Shown here in pieces: positions 18,269-27,186 of a stretch of DNA of 64,000 nt. Under the pieces are notes generated by a model. That model saw only the letters and a list, made by a program, of their open reading frames with translations. It searched no databases and had not been told where the DNA came from. Each line of letters opens with the position of its first letter. The first letter of the stretch is position 1. This DNA is from Nitrospirota bacterium (GTDB lineage: Bacteria; JACPQY01), in the NCBI GenBank assembly GCA_016190245.1, contig JACPQY010000063.1:9123-73122 (forward strand). The letters run 5' to 3'. A program made the translations under genes and the position numbers.

Positions 18269-20260
18269 CTATGGCAGAATACAGGCCGGCTCGAAGGACC
18301 GCGAGCACCGTCTTTCGAGCTGCGTCATCGCTCTCATCGCGTCCCCCGCGGCCCTGTAGTCCCGGGCTGCCTCCTCGAACCGCCCATCGGCCATCTCAAA
18401 CGCGCCCCACTCCAGCAACCGCGAACCGAGAACCTCCAGATCCCCCCGCCCCAACTCCTCCTTCTCGTCCCACGGCCGAAGCAGATAGGATCTGGAAGGC
18501 GGCTCTCCGGAGGAGTTGAGGCCAAACAGCAGTCCGCTGTTCCATTTCGGGCGGCCGTAGGCCGGTTCGACCGCGGAGAACCGACGCTCGAGGTTCCCCG
18601 CATCCAGTCCGCTCGCCGCAGCGATGATGTAGGAATGGTACAAGCTTCCTGCCACCCAGTTTTCCGGCCGGAGACTCCCCGCGAGGGCCGGATCCGCCTT
18701 GCGCGGCGGGGCGAAATGGGCGAACTGGTCGGAGAAGACCGGTCTCTCCCCGATGTTCGCCTTCGCCAACCTTCCCGCATACCGGAGCGAGGAACTCATC
18801 CATGAGGGGGCAGGCGGGGACTCCGTCTGGCGATCGGGAGGCGGGACCAGCGCGGAGTACAGATCGAGGAAACGCCGCCTCCCCCACTCCGTAGTGAAGA
18901 TCGGCACGAACGCCAGGGCCACATCGGGGCGCCTCCGCTCCACCCATGTCGCCTCCTGAAGCGCGAACGCATTCCTCTCATTCAGGCAGACCAGAAGCGA
19001 GCCCGGACTCAGCTCGCTGAAAACCTGGTTCACCAAGCTCCGCGGCACGCGGTTCTCCACACTCCCCCTGGCGAGCCGGCCCCAGCCCTGCGAGCCCGCG
19101 AGCCAGAGCGCGTATCCGCCGGCGAGGGCCAGACCCGCCACGGCCCATCGCCTCGCCTCTCGCGTGGCCAGCCAGCAAAGCCCGAGTCCGCACAGCCACG
19201 TGGTTGAAATCGACAGAAACAAGCCGTAGCCGCCCCTCTCCTGGGAAGGGCTCGTTCCGGCAAGGAGCAAGAGCACCGCGGCAACCGGCACGGCGCCCAG
19301 GATCCGGTAGCGGAGGCGCACGGCCAGCCAGGCGACGCCCATGGCCCCCAGTGCCAGCAGCGGCCACGCGCCGGGCGGAGCCAGCGCCGCCGCAGCCCGC
19401 TGCTTCATCGGCCCCGTGAGCTCGCTCCCGACCTTCACCCCCCGCAGTTTCTCTCCGCCGAACTCGAGCGTGGTCCTCACGTCGGCCCAGGATTCGCCTC
19501 CCGCGTGGGTGAGCGGGATGGCACGCCCGGATCGAAGGACAAGGAAAAGGTTGATGCCCTGGCAGGCGATGGGAATAAGCAGCAGCAGGACGGCTGCGCC
19601 CCGGGCAGGAAGAGCGCCGCGAACGAGGAGCATCACGGGCAGGATGACGGCGGGAGCGATGAGGAAGGCCGGATGGTAGGCCGCGAGGAGACAGGCAACC
19701 CCGTAGGCTTTCCAGAGGCGAGGAGGCCGGGCGGCGCTGAGCGCAAACCAAATGGCCGAGCACAGGAAAAGGGCCGGCATCGTATTCTCGGCGGAAGCCG
19801 CCTCCTGCAGAAACGCTCCCTGGGAGCCGAACCTCACGACAACGGCGACAAGGCCGACTCCAACCAGAAAGCGGGCCAACCTCCGGTCTGCCCGACCGAT
19901 GCCCAGCCTGGCCACCCAGGCCATGGATCCAAGGAACGTGAACGTCAGGGTCAACGCACCCAGCACGGTGTTCATCCAGTTGACCCTGAGCGGGATGCTC
20001 CCGACGGGAACCAGACTCGCCAGCTTGGCCGGCATCACGTACATCGGATACCCGAGGAAATGCGCCGGGCTGAGGTGATAGGACGCCGCGATCAGCTCCC
20101 CGGCGTCCCTCCATCCCACGTCCGCCGCCAGGAAGCGCAGGAGCAAGAGGTAGGACGCTGCGAACGCTACGACGCCGTGGAGGATGGACCCCCGACGAGC
20201 GAGGAGTGCGACCCCGGTCACGTCCTCCCGCGAAAGCGCCCGGTCCGGCACGACCTCCAC
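18269..20260 (-). CDS. DUF2723-family membrane glycosyltransferase-like protein
   Basis: About 663 residues. The start is uncertain: GTG 20260 follows a G-rich stretch, GTG 20251 is close by, and the frame extends to ATG 20344 inside the preceding gene. The family mark is DAGELIAASYHLSPAHFLGY after the first helix, the acidic/His loop typical of DUF2723 (TMEM260-like protein O-mannosyltransferases of the GT-C fold). About ten membrane helices follow, then a soluble C-terminus with a TPR-like helix pair (EWGAFEMADGRFEEAARDY). The gene follows the minor pilin genes on the same strand, so pilin or surface-protein glycosylation is a reasonable but untested inference. Confidence 0.7.
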   Translation of the reverse strand: MEVVPDRALSREDVTGVALLARRGSILHGVVAFAASYLLLLRFLAADVGWRDAGELIAASYHLSPAHFLGYPMYVMPAKLASLVPVGSIPLRVNWMNTVLGALTLTFTFLGSMAWVARLGIGRADRRLARFLVGVGLVAVVVRFGSQGAFLQEAASAENTMPALFLCSAIWFALSAARPPRLWKAYGVACLLAAYHPAFLIAPAVILPVMLLVRGALPARGAAVLLLLIPIACQGINLFLVLRSGRAIPLTHAGGESWADVRTTLEFGGEKLRGVKVGSELTGPMKQRAAAALAPPGAWPLLALGAMGVAWLAVRLRYRILGAVPVAAVLLLLAGTSPSQERGGYGLFLSISTTWLCGLGLCWLATREARRWAVAGLALAGGYALWLAGSQGWGRLARGSVENRVPRSLVNQVFSELSPGSLLVCLNERNAFALQEATWVERRRPDVALAFVPIFTTEWGRRRFLDLYSALVPPPDRQTESPPAPSWMSSSLRYAGRLAKANIGERPVFSDQFAHFAPPRKADPALAGSLRPENWVAGSLYHSYIIAAASGLDAGNLERRFSAVEPAYGRPKWNSGLLFGLNSSGEPPSRSYLLRPWDEKEELGRGDLEVLGSRLLEWGAFEMADGRFEEAARDYRAAGDAMRAMTQLERRCSRSFEPACILP

Positions 20261-20297
20261 ACCCCCCAAGCGGGCACGGCCTAACCGGCCCTCGCCT

Positions 20298-20864
20298 CTA
20301 ACCGCCCCGCACGCCCCGGCACATCTGACGGTGGATGCCGTCAAAAACCAGGTTCAGGTACACCATCGCCTTGGCCTTCTCGGCTTCGCTTCGGTTGGAC
20401 AGTTCCATGTCCTGTATGCGTTGCCGCTGATCGAAATACCAATCATCCACTTTCTTGCGCTGTTCGTCCGCCTGCTTGCAGAAGGCCTCAAACTCCCCGC
20501 GTTTCTTCGGATTCCCCGCCAGGGCCTGCGCCGCCATCTCTCCGATCCCCCTCCCCTTCGCGTTCCGGTAGACCCCATCCATGACTTGGCTGAGCACTTT
20601 CATCGCCTCTCCGGGACTCTCGGGCATGGGTTTTCCCATCATCTGCTTGACGATCTCCCGCCCCACCTCGGGCGGCACGAGCGGCTGGCCTTCGGGCGTG
20701 GCACCGGGCGCGGGCGTGAAGGCCGGCTCCTCGGCCGGCGGCGCGGCAACTTCCGCCGGCGGCTTGGGCGGAGGCACTTTCGAGATCCACCGCTCCACCG
20801 CGTACAAGCCGACCAGAACGACAAGGACGACGCCGACAGCCAGCAACAGTCGCTTCAGCAGCAT
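20298..20864 (-). CDS. Small single-pass membrane protein in the minor-pilin operon
   Basis: 188 residues from ATG 20864, five bases after the stop of the PilX-like gene, so almost certainly co-transcribed with it. The frame is open further upstream but inside the PilX-like gene. The N-terminal helix is RLLLAVGVVLVVLVGLYAV; a Pro-rich linker of about 45 residues follows, then a charged helical domain. The C-terminal AMVYLNLVFDGI resembles the end of the 17119-17997 product. No known family is recognised. A helper of pilus assembly acting in the periplasm is possible from context only. Confidence 0.65.
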   Translation of the reverse strand: MLLKRLLLAVGVVLVVLVGLYAVERWISKVPPPKPPAEVAAPPAEEPAFTPAPGATPEGQPLVPPEVGREIVKQMMGKPMPESPGEAMKVLSQVMDGVYRNAKGRGIGEMAAQALAGNPKKRGEFEAFCKQADEQRKKVDDWYFDQRQRIQDMELSNRSEAEKAKAMVYLNLVFDGIHRQMCRGVRGG

Positions 20865-20869
20865 GGGTC

Positions 20870-23800
20870 CTACATCGGCGAGTTGAAGACGACCGAGACA
20901 AGTTGCGTCAGTTGGTGAACCGGGAACCCGAGCTGCTTGAGCTTGTCGTCGTAGCGACACATCTTGCCCTGGCACAGCTGCGTATTGATCTTCCAGCAGG
21001 GTTGCATGGTGATCGCGCACGAGAACCCGAAGAACTGACAGAACGGATCCAGCCAGTCCCACACCTCCTCCGGCGCCACCACGTGCCTCACCATGACGTT
21101 CCCGTTGTTCACGATGGCGTTGGCATCGAGGAAATTCGACTCCTCGTAGCCCGCCTTGCCGTTCGAGTACACCACGCCGTAGTTGGGGTTCCCGTCGAAC
21201 AGACCGGTGTTCCAGCAGAAGAGCGTGAGGGCAAACGCGCAGACACCGTTCCAGTCCGTCGTGCCGCACAGGAAACTCTCCAGGCCGAGGCCTTGGGCCG
21301 AGAAGAGATCGGTGCCCGATATGACGTTAAAGCTGTGGTCCTCGTCCTTCGTGAAACTGTATCCGTCGTCGCAGATGTCGGTGGTGTCCACGAGGAGCGA
21401 AGTCAGATGTTCGGGATAGACCTGCGGCCCCATGCTCACGATATTGCCGAGGCCCACGACCGTCTGGTTCGTAGCGAAGCTCCCCATGGAAAAGACGGTG
21501 CCGTTGATCATGGCATTCTGCCAGGGCATCCCGACCACGCAAGGCGCTCCGTAGCTCCACAGCTCGAGGTCCGCATGCCCCTTGAAGACAGGCTGTGTGT
21601 AGCCCCAGTAGTCCTCGTCGTGCGGATCCGTGTCGCAGCCCCCCTGGAGGTTGGCCGCGTTGACCCAACTCGTGCCGTCCCAGTACGCGAACCGGGTGTT
21701 GTTGGACTCGGCGAAGAACTGCTCCGCGTAGCGGTCCTGGTAGTTGGCCTGGCAGTTGGCATTGGCGGCCGGCTCGCTGATCGCCGCACAGGCGTTGGAG
21801 TCGTCGCAGTTGTTGTTCCCGGGATCCTCGTCGAACGCGTGATAGTGCACATGGCCCGGCTCGCTGGGAACTTCGATGGGCGTCATGTTGATCGCCGTGG
21901 AAAGCGACAGCGCGGAGTCGTCCGCGAAGTCGTACGGGGTCGTGGTGCCCGTACCCTTGTCGCACGGCGCATGGCAGCACAGATCGCCGCGCTTGCTGGG
22001 ATTGCTGTAGGCCGCGCTCGCATCCGGGTCGCGTCCCTCGTGCAGGTCCACGCGCGTGAGGCCGCCCGCCTTGACCACGAGATCGTTGAGGTCGTCCGTC
22101 CGCCAATCGTAGTGGCGGATGCCGTGCCAGGTGGACTTGTGCGGGTCGGTATCCGGGTCGCCGATGTAGCCGTCCACGTTGACGTCCATCTGGCCGTCAC
22201 AGGAAAACCCCGAATCGTCCGGAGACGCACAGTCGAAGGGGCCTCGATCGTATCCGCCCGTGTCGTTGTTCTCGCTCGCCGTCACGTTTTCGTCGGCCAA
22301 TTGACCGTTGGTATTGGTGTCCCGAATCGTGGGCCTGAGGCCCCGCACGAGGATGAGAGAATCGTCAAGGATCGTCCCGGCCACGTTGGTTTCGCCGCCG
22401 AAATCGGGCCTCGGCCCCAGCAGGAGCAAGGGAGCCGGCGTCGGGCAGCTCAGGCCGAACAGATCAAGGATCCAGTCGAGAACCGAGCACAGCTCGTTCA
22501 CCACGCCCAGGGTGAACTCGGTGGCCGTTCCTATGTCCGCTCCCTTGATGAACGCATCGCCCCGTACGTAAATAGTGCTGTTCTCCTTGGTCCAAACGCC
22601 GAACTTCCTCGATGACACATCGAGCAACATCATCTCCCCCTCGGTAATCAGCAGGGCCAGAAAGAACGACCCCAGGCGGTCGGAGAGGTTGGCGTCAAGG
22701 ATTTCCATGTCCCCCATGACGTAGAGCTTCGCGCCGGGCCGCAGGTAGAACCGGTTCCGGAAGGTCGCGTTTCCTTTGACGACCACCGTGCCGTCGATCT
22801 CGAAACCGCAGTAGGCGGTCTTCCCGCAAGACCAGAAGCACGGCACCCAGCAGCATTCCGTCACCGGCGAGCAGTCCAATTCGCAACCGTCCGCCCCGCA
22901 GTCGGTGCAGGGCTCGCAGACACAGTTACCAATACCAACCCCCTGGCAATTCCACCCCCCCCAGAGACACACGCACTCGTCGGCGCGGCCGCTGAGGTCC
23001 AGATTGCCGTTGATGATCACGTCCTTGAGGACATTCGTGCCGGTGGCCACCCCGTCATCCGTGGCCCAGCAGATGTTCAAGGGAGGGGGCAGAATCTCTG
23101 TGAGGTTCAACGCCATGGTCGCCCATTCGTCCACGTTGCAGCCCAAGACGATGTTCGGCACGGCGCTCGCGTCGCTGTCCGTCAACGTGCCCGTTGGCGG
23201 CGTGTAGGTGGGGTACACCGCCGTCCAGGCCCACCCGGCACCGATGGCGCTGACGTCCGTGTCGTCCGTGTAGGGCTCGGTGCTGTCGATCGTGGTGTTC
23301 CCGTTGTCGTCCCACGAGCACGAAAGCTTCCCGTCCGCGCCGCCCTCGTCGAACTTGATCGTGCAGCCCGGTGGATCCTTGCAGTTGTCAATGCAGTTCA
23401 TGCGGTCCGCAAACGGTTTGTAGCACTCCCTGCCGGTGTTGCCCGGCGGCTCCTCACCCGGAAGGAACTTGCAGGCCTCCGGGAAAGGGATTCTCAGCGT
23501 GTGGTTGTCAATGTCATGCTGCGCGGTGTTGTTGAGCACCTCGGGCCAGTCGCCCCCATGCACGTCCGGATCCCCGCCTTCCTTATCGAGGACGCAGTTG
23601 GCGTTGCTGCCTGCCGCCGGACACTGGACGTCCTGCTCCTTCGGCGTGTAGAAGACATCGTCAATATCGATGATGTCGTTCGGGTCGTAGGCCCCTTTCC
23701 CGAAATAGGCGAACCCTTCGTCGATCTCCATGGTCCCCGCGGCGATATTGACTGAACCGGCCGGCCCCCAATTGAGGTAGTCGTCCACGAAGATCGGGAA

Positions 23801-24535
23801 GTCAAAAGGGGACATGAAGGTCATCGTGAAGACCACGTCGCATGTCTCCGGATCCACGCTGGTGTCGCATCCGGTCGGTCCCGGCGGCACCCGGCAGACC
23901 TCGACCGTGAGACCCATGTCCAGGATGGTGCGCTCGATATTGCCTTCCTCCGGGTCCAGCGGCAGAGCGGGGTCCTTCGGAATGCGAACATCCACGGAGT
24001 TCCGGACCCGATAGGTGCCGGTGGAGTAGTTGTCCGCGTTCACGTCGCAGCGGATGAGAAAACCCTTGCCGATATTCTCCGTTGAGCCATCGGCGGCGAT
24101 CTTCACGGTCAGGTCGGTGAACACCTCCCCGCTCCCCTGCGTCACCATCTGGGCCCAGTAGTCATCCTTCGTGGGGTCGTCCCCTTTGATGTAAGCCAGG
24201 GCCGACTCGTAACCCGTCACTTGGATTCCCCCCGTGAGTTCGTGCGTGGCGATGAACTGGCTGTAGAGGCGGCTGACCGTGCTGTACAGGATCTGTTTTT
24301 GGTCCATGGTCTTGGCCTGATTGGCCACGGCCCTCGACCACTGAACGGCCTCCCCGCCCACCGCGGCGATCATCGCGCTGGCCACGACGATCAGGAGCAT
24401 GGCAAGGACGAGGGCGATGCCGCGGCGGCCTCGCAGGCGGTGAAGCGTGAAGGGTGAAGAGTGAAGCGAAAGGCGGGAATCCGGAGCGGCCGGCGCGCTG
24501 TGCGATGGAGAGGCGAGAGGCGGGTGCGTGCCCAT
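20870..24535 (-). CDS. Giant PilX-like pilus-associated protein
   Basis: 1221 residues, far longer than the roughly 150-250 of ordinary PilX. The N-terminus carries RRGIALVLAMLLIVVASAMI (about residues 37-56), the PilX-type start of a minor pilin helix. The body contains polymer-forming, beta-helix-like stretches (IINGNLDLSG, VVVKGNATFRNRFYLRPGA, KLYVMGDMEI), a cluster of cysteines around CVCEPCTDCGADGCELDC, and acidic loops that may bind calcium (DVNVDGYIGDPDTDP). The leader (residues 1-36) is partly encoded by a heptamer array at 24440-24481. The gene starts three bases after the PilW-like stop. It may play the tip or adhesin part that PilY1 plays elsewhere; that is inference. Confidence 0.75.
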   Translation of the reverse strand: MGTHPPLASPSHSAPAAPDSRLSLHSSPFTLHRLRGRRGIALVLAMLLIVVASAMIAAVGGEAVQWSRAVANQAKTMDQKQILYSTVSRLYSQFIATHELTGGIQVTGYESALAYIKGDDPTKDDYWAQMVTQGSGEVFTDLTVKIAADGSTENIGKGFLIRCDVNADNYSTGTYRVRNSVDVRIPKDPALPLDPEEGNIERTILDMGLTVEVCRVPPGPTGCDTSVDPETCDVVFTMTFMSPFDFPIFVDDYLNWGPAGSVNIAAGTMEIDEGFAYFGKGAYDPNDIIDIDDVFYTPKEQDVQCPAAGSNANCVLDKEGGDPDVHGGDWPEVLNNTAQHDIDNHTLRIPFPEACKFLPGEEPPGNTGRECYKPFADRMNCIDNCKDPPGCTIKFDEGGADGKLSCSWDDNGNTTIDSTEPYTDDTDVSAIGAGWAWTAVYPTYTPPTGTLTDSDASAVPNIVLGCNVDEWATMALNLTEILPPPLNICWATDDGVATGTNVLKDVIINGNLDLSGRADECVCLWGGWNCQGVGIGNCVCEPCTDCGADGCELDCSPVTECCWVPCFWSCGKTAYCGFEIDGTVVVKGNATFRNRFYLRPGAKLYVMGDMEILDANLSDRLGSFFLALLITEGEMMLLDVSSRKFGVWTKENSTIYVRGDAFIKGADIGTATEFTLGVVNELCSVLDWILDLFGLSCPTPAPLLLLGPRPDFGGETNVAGTILDDSLILVRGLRPTIRDTNTNGQLADENVTASENNDTGGYDRGPFDCASPDDSGFSCDGQMDVNVDGYIGDPDTDPHKSTWHGIRHYDWRTDDLNDLVVKAGGLTRVDLHEGRDPDASAAYSNPSKRGDLCCHAPCDKGTGTTTPYDFADDSALSLSTAINMTPIEVPSEPGHVHYHAFDEDPGNNNCDDSNACAAISEPAANANCQANYQDRYAEQFFAESNNTRFAYWDGTSWVNAANLQGGCDTDPHDEDYWGYTQPVFKGHADLELWSYGAPCVVGMPWQNAMINGTVFSMGSFATNQTVVGLGNIVSMGPQVYPEHLTSLLVDTTDICDDGYSFTKDEDHSFNVISGTDLFSAQGLGLESFLCGTTDWNGVCAFALTLFCWNTGLFDGNPNYGVVYSNGKAGYEESNFLDANAIVNNGNVMVRHVVAPEEVWDWLDPFCQFFGFSCAITMQPCWKINTQLCQGKMCRYDDKLKQLGFPVHQLTQLVSVVFNSPM
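24440..24481. repeat. Heptanucleotide array inside the PilX-like gene
   Basis: The plus strand reads GTGAAGC, GTGAAGG, GTGAAGA, GTGAAGC, GAAAGGC, GGGAATC in strict 7-base register. A second short patch near 24504-24525 contains GAGAGGC twice. The array encodes part of the protein leader (LSLHSSPFTLH) before the hydrophobic helix. Confidence 0.85.
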
Positions 24536-24538
24536 GAC

Positions 24539-25417
24539 TCAATACGGCCTCGAATACGTCGAGGTCCCCGAGGGACCTGCAATGCTCTGCATGAGCACCT
24601 CGGAGGCCGAGAAGGTCTGGTAGAACCAGTCGGCGGCCGTCGCGGCATTGCACCCGTTTTTCAGGCAGGTACGCGCCGTGATCACGAGCTGAACCCGCTT
24701 GAGCGTGATGCTCCCGCAGGTTCCGGGCATGTTCTGATCGTCGTAGCAGATGAACTGGATGTCCGCGAACTGGACCGTCCCGTTCTGGACGGTTCCGCTC
24801 TCCCGCAGGTCCCCCCGACACCAGGAGTCGCCCGTGAGTGGGGCGCAATTCGCGCCCGTATCGCACTGTGCAGCGTAGCCCGCGCCCTTTCCGCGCGAGA
24901 GGCACCATGTATTCCCCGAAGCCGTCTCACCGCCCACCCAGTATTTGTCCTGACTGGTAACCGTGTGGAACGTGCCCGTGTCGCCCGCTTGCCCCGCCGT
25001 CTGCGTGGCCGTCAGCGTCAACCCGAGCAGACGGCAAGGCGACCCGCCGCAGGAGGCGACGTCCACTGCGGCCGCCCCGCCCGACAGGCCCGTCATGGCC
25101 GCACGGAGCCACGAAGTGACCTGATCGCCGTACAAACCCACGGTCATCTGGTTGCGGCGGACTGCATTCTGGGCGGAGTAGGAGCTGACGAAACTGGTGT
25201 ACAGGCCCAGCGTGCCGGCCGCGACCACGCCCATGATCCCCATGACGACCAGCAATTCGACCAGGGACATGCCACGGGAGGAATCGCGCGCCGCGAGTCC
25301 GCCATCGGGCGCAGAGCCGGGAGCCGAGAAACGAGAACCGAGAACGGAGAACACGGAACAGCGGGAAGGGCGGGGCTCATGACTCATGACACATGACTCA
25401 TGGCTCACCATCAGCAT
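24539..25417 (-). CDS. PilW-like minor pilin
   Basis: About 292 residues. SSRGMSLVELLVVMGIMGVV is a type III prepilin signal, with cleavage expected after the glycine and glutamate at mature position +5. ATG 25417 and ATG 25411 both overlap the upstream PilV-like stop; ATG 25411 gives a TGATG junction. The leader is unusually long (about 50 residues) and is encoded by a 98-base heptamer array that starts at the second ATG. The mature domain has paired cysteines typical of PilW-like proteins (CGGSPCRLLGL, CYDDQNMPGTCG). It would prime or cap the type IV pilus in the inner membrane. Confidence 0.8.
   Translation of the reverse strand: MLMVSHESCVMSHEPRPSRCSVFSVLGSRFSAPGSAPDGGLAARDSSRGMSLVELLVVMGIMGVVAAGTLGLYTSFVSSYSAQNAVRRNQMTVGLYGDQVTSWLRAAMTGLSGGAAAVDVASCGGSPCRLLGLTLTATQTAGQAGDTGTFHTVTSQDKYWVGGETASGNTWCLSRGKGAGYAAQCDTGANCAPLTGDSWCRGDLRESGTVQNGTVQFADIQFICYDDQNMPGTCGSITLKRVQLVITARTCLKNGCNAATAADWFYQTFSASEVLMQSIAGPSGTSTYSRPY
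25314..25411. repeat. Fourteen-unit heptanucleotide array forming the PilW-like leader
   Basis: Fourteen consecutive 7-base units in perfect register: GAGCCGG, GAGCCGA, GAAACGA, GAACCGA, GAACGGA, GAACACG, GAACAGC, GGGAAGG, GCGGGGC, TCATGAC, TCATGAC, ACATGAC, TCATGGC, TCACCAT. Two word types (GAACCGA-like and TCATGAC-like) sit side by side. The last unit contains the minus-strand start codon ATG (25411-25409). Confidence 0.9.
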
Positions 25418-26271
25418 CCCACCCTGATGCTCCGAGTGATGCTGACCTCCTGGCCACGCTCCATCCACCTGAGCTTGATGCTCACATTCTTCATCAGCAC
25501 ATCCGTCAGCAACCCCGCGCACTCAATGCCGGCGCCCTTCTGGACGCTCCCGATACCCGCCATGTCATCCCTGATGTCCGTGATGGTCCACTCGATCCGG
25601 TACACGGTTGGATCGTCATCCGCGGGATCGGGATCGAAACAGGTGGTAGTGAGCTGGGGGCTGGAGGGGCAAGGGAACGAGTCGCTCCCGTTCTTGATGT
25701 TCTCCACGTTGCCCGTGTTCCTGTTGTAGAACTTGAAGAGACAGTTCTGGGTGCTCGGGTTCACATTGGTGCAGTTCTGACCCGTGTTGTCCACCCGGGG
25801 GTTCAAGGTCTTAGTGCCCGTCTGGGAAAAGAAGTTGTCCACGATAGGCACGCCCGCCTCCCCATAGAGACCGACGCCGGACTGTGCCGCGATGTAGCCC
25901 ATGCGTACCTGGTTGAGGAGCTCTTCCATGATGTGGTTGCCCTCACTGAGGTGGAAGGCGCGGTGGATGGACTGTTGGACGTTCACCATCGCGCCGGCCG
26001 TAGCCGCCAAGCCGATGGCCAAGATAGACATCGCCACGAGGAGTTCAATGAGAGTGGCGCCAGGGGAGCGGGAGTCGGCAGGCGCCCATTGGGCGGATAG
26101 GCGCGAGGCGGAACCCAAGGGTCGGGATGCTCGCCCTTCAACTGCGGCCATCGTGGCCGCTCTTGGCATGGCGAGTACCGCCTGCCTGCCGCGGCTCGGC
26201 GCAGGCACGGCGCCGTCCATGGCTGGGTCGGAAGCCGGATGCCTCGGAAAAAGATCCATCACAATGGGCAT
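25411..26271 (-). CDS. PilV-like minor pilin
   Basis: About 286 residues from ATG 26271; the true start is uncertain because the frame is open to 26346 and the sequence before the pilin helix is unlike any normal leader. SPGATLIELLVAMSILAIGL is the prepilin helix; its glycine-alanine junction and +5 glutamate match type IV prepilins, and the rest resembles PilV. The leader of about 70 residues is Ala/Arg-rich and may come from inserted repeat DNA (GC-rich palindromic stretch near 26190-26215). The mature part has several cysteines (NCTNVNPSTQNCLFKF). It overlaps the PilW-like start, so the two are translationally coupled. Confidence 0.75.
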   Translation of the reverse strand: MPIVMDLFPRHPASDPAMDGAVPAPSRGRQAVLAMPRAATMAAVEGRASRPLGSASRLSAQWAPADSRSPGATLIELLVAMSILAIGLAATAGAMVNVQQSIHRAFHLSEGNHIMEELLNQVRMGYIAAQSGVGLYGEAGVPIVDNFFSQTGTKTLNPRVDNTGQNCTNVNPSTQNCLFKFYNRNTGNVENIKNGSDSFPCPSSPQLTTTCFDPDPADDDPTVYRIEWTITDIRDDMAGIGSVQKGAGIECAGLLTDVLMKNVSIKLRWMERGQEVSITRSIRVGC

Positions 26272-26402
26272 ATTCTCAAGAAGCGTGCCAGATTGTCGAG
26301 GCCCCACCTCAAAAATCACAACACTACAATACGATAGAGACCCCACCCTGACTGGATCAGCCCGCCTGGAAAAGGATTGCTAGTTTGGACTAAAAAGTTC
26401 CG

Positions 26403-26894
26403 TCAGAAACAGGGGTTGTTCGCCACCGGGGGGCAGGTGCAAGTGTTGTTCGGCGGGATACACTGATTCGGAGTCGGACACACGTTGTTCGTGCAATTAA
26501 GTGCCGCAGGCGAAGATTGCCCGGAGGAGGCATTGTAGATCGCGCTGCCGTTCTGGTGAGCGAACCGCGCGGACCAACCATTGACATTGACGGCGTAGTT
26601 CGTGAGTGTCGTCCAGTTCGGGGGGGAGAAGGAAAGCATGAAACCACGCTGGCAGAGCAAGTTGCACATCTGAGCATTGCTGGGAATGTAGCCGAGGGTT
26701 TCCGAGAAGTAGGACTCTTGCGCCACGGAGAACTTGATCGCATCGGACAAGGCCACGGAGTTCCGCGCGCGGGCCTTGTATCCGATGTAGTTGGGGACGG
26801 CAACTGCGACGAGAACCCCCATGATGGCCACCACGGTCAGCAACTCGATCAGGCTGAACCCCCGTCTTCCGCCCACGATGGCAAGATACACCAC
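26403..26894 (-). CDS. PilE/PilA-like prepilin
   Basis: About 163 residues from GTG 26894; GTG 26876 would give a six-residue leader (MGGRRG) typical of type IVa prepilins and may be the real start. GRRGFSLIELLTVVAIMGVL is a textbook prepilin signal with glutamate at +5. The mature domain has YIGYKARARNSVALSDAIKF, as in major pilins, and an unusual cysteine-rich tail (CPTPNQCIPPNNTCTCPP). It is the first gene of the minor-pilin cluster on the minus strand, 56 to 131 bases before the PilV-like gene depending on the start chosen there. Confidence 0.85.
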   Translation of the reverse strand: MVYLAIVGGRRGFSLIELLTVVAIMGVLVAVAVPNYIGYKARARNSVALSDAIKFSVAQESYFSETLGYIPSNAQMCNLLCQRGFMLSFSPPNWTTLTNYAVNVNGWSARFAHQNGSAIYNASSGQSSPAALNCTNNVCPTPNQCIPPNNTCTCPPVANNPCF

Positions 26895-26955
26895 GTGCGT
26901 TTTTGATGCAAGTATCCCGGCGAGAGCCCAAGTCGGTTGATCGCAACCCTCCGGT

Positions 26956-27011
26956 GTAGGGGCGCATTCTTCTGCGTCCGGAAACACGGACCGATCAGAA
27001 TCGGTCCCTAC
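26956..27011. repeat. GTAG-headed inverted REP pair (BIME-like), copy a
   Basis: Plus unit: GTAG (26956), stem GGGCGCA, loop TTCTTC, arm TGCGTCC with one G-T pair. Minus unit: GTAG (27011 to 27008), stem GGACCGAT, loop TCTG, stem ATCGGTCC. The pair lies upstream of the prepilin gene in the roughly 290-base gap 26895-27186, which otherwise holds only a second copy. Confidence 0.85.
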
Positions 27012-27036
27012 GAAACAGACACTCCAAAGAACTCCC

Positions 27037-27112
27037 GTAGGGGCGCATTCTCATGCGTCCGGAAAGCCGGACCGAGGGCGTGAAACGCCCCGCGGTCGGA
27101 ATCGGTGCCTAT
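27037..27112. repeat. GTAG-headed inverted REP pair (BIME-like), copy b
   Basis: The plus unit GTAG (27037) with stem GGGCGCAT, loop TCTC, arm ATGCGTCC is nearly identical to the copy at 26956. The minus unit is longer and decayed: GGACCGA pairs with TCGG across an internal hairpin GGGCGT-gaa-ACGCCC, and the end reads CTAT instead of CTAC. Confidence 0.75.
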
Positions 27113-27186
27113 GAAGACGTGGGATCCGTGGCGGAGGGAAGAAAAGGTTGCGGGGACCGGGCACGCGGCATAGACTCTCACGTTTC

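Noticed and set aside
20870-20873. GTAG at the stop codon of the PilX-like gene as another repeat head
   Set aside because: It is only ATG followed by TAG; no hairpin or known repeat follows.
20865-21269. N-terminal extension of the small membrane protein at 20298
   Set aside because: It lies inside the PilX-like gene; ATG 20864 gives a clean membrane-anchor N-terminus just after the PilX-like stop.
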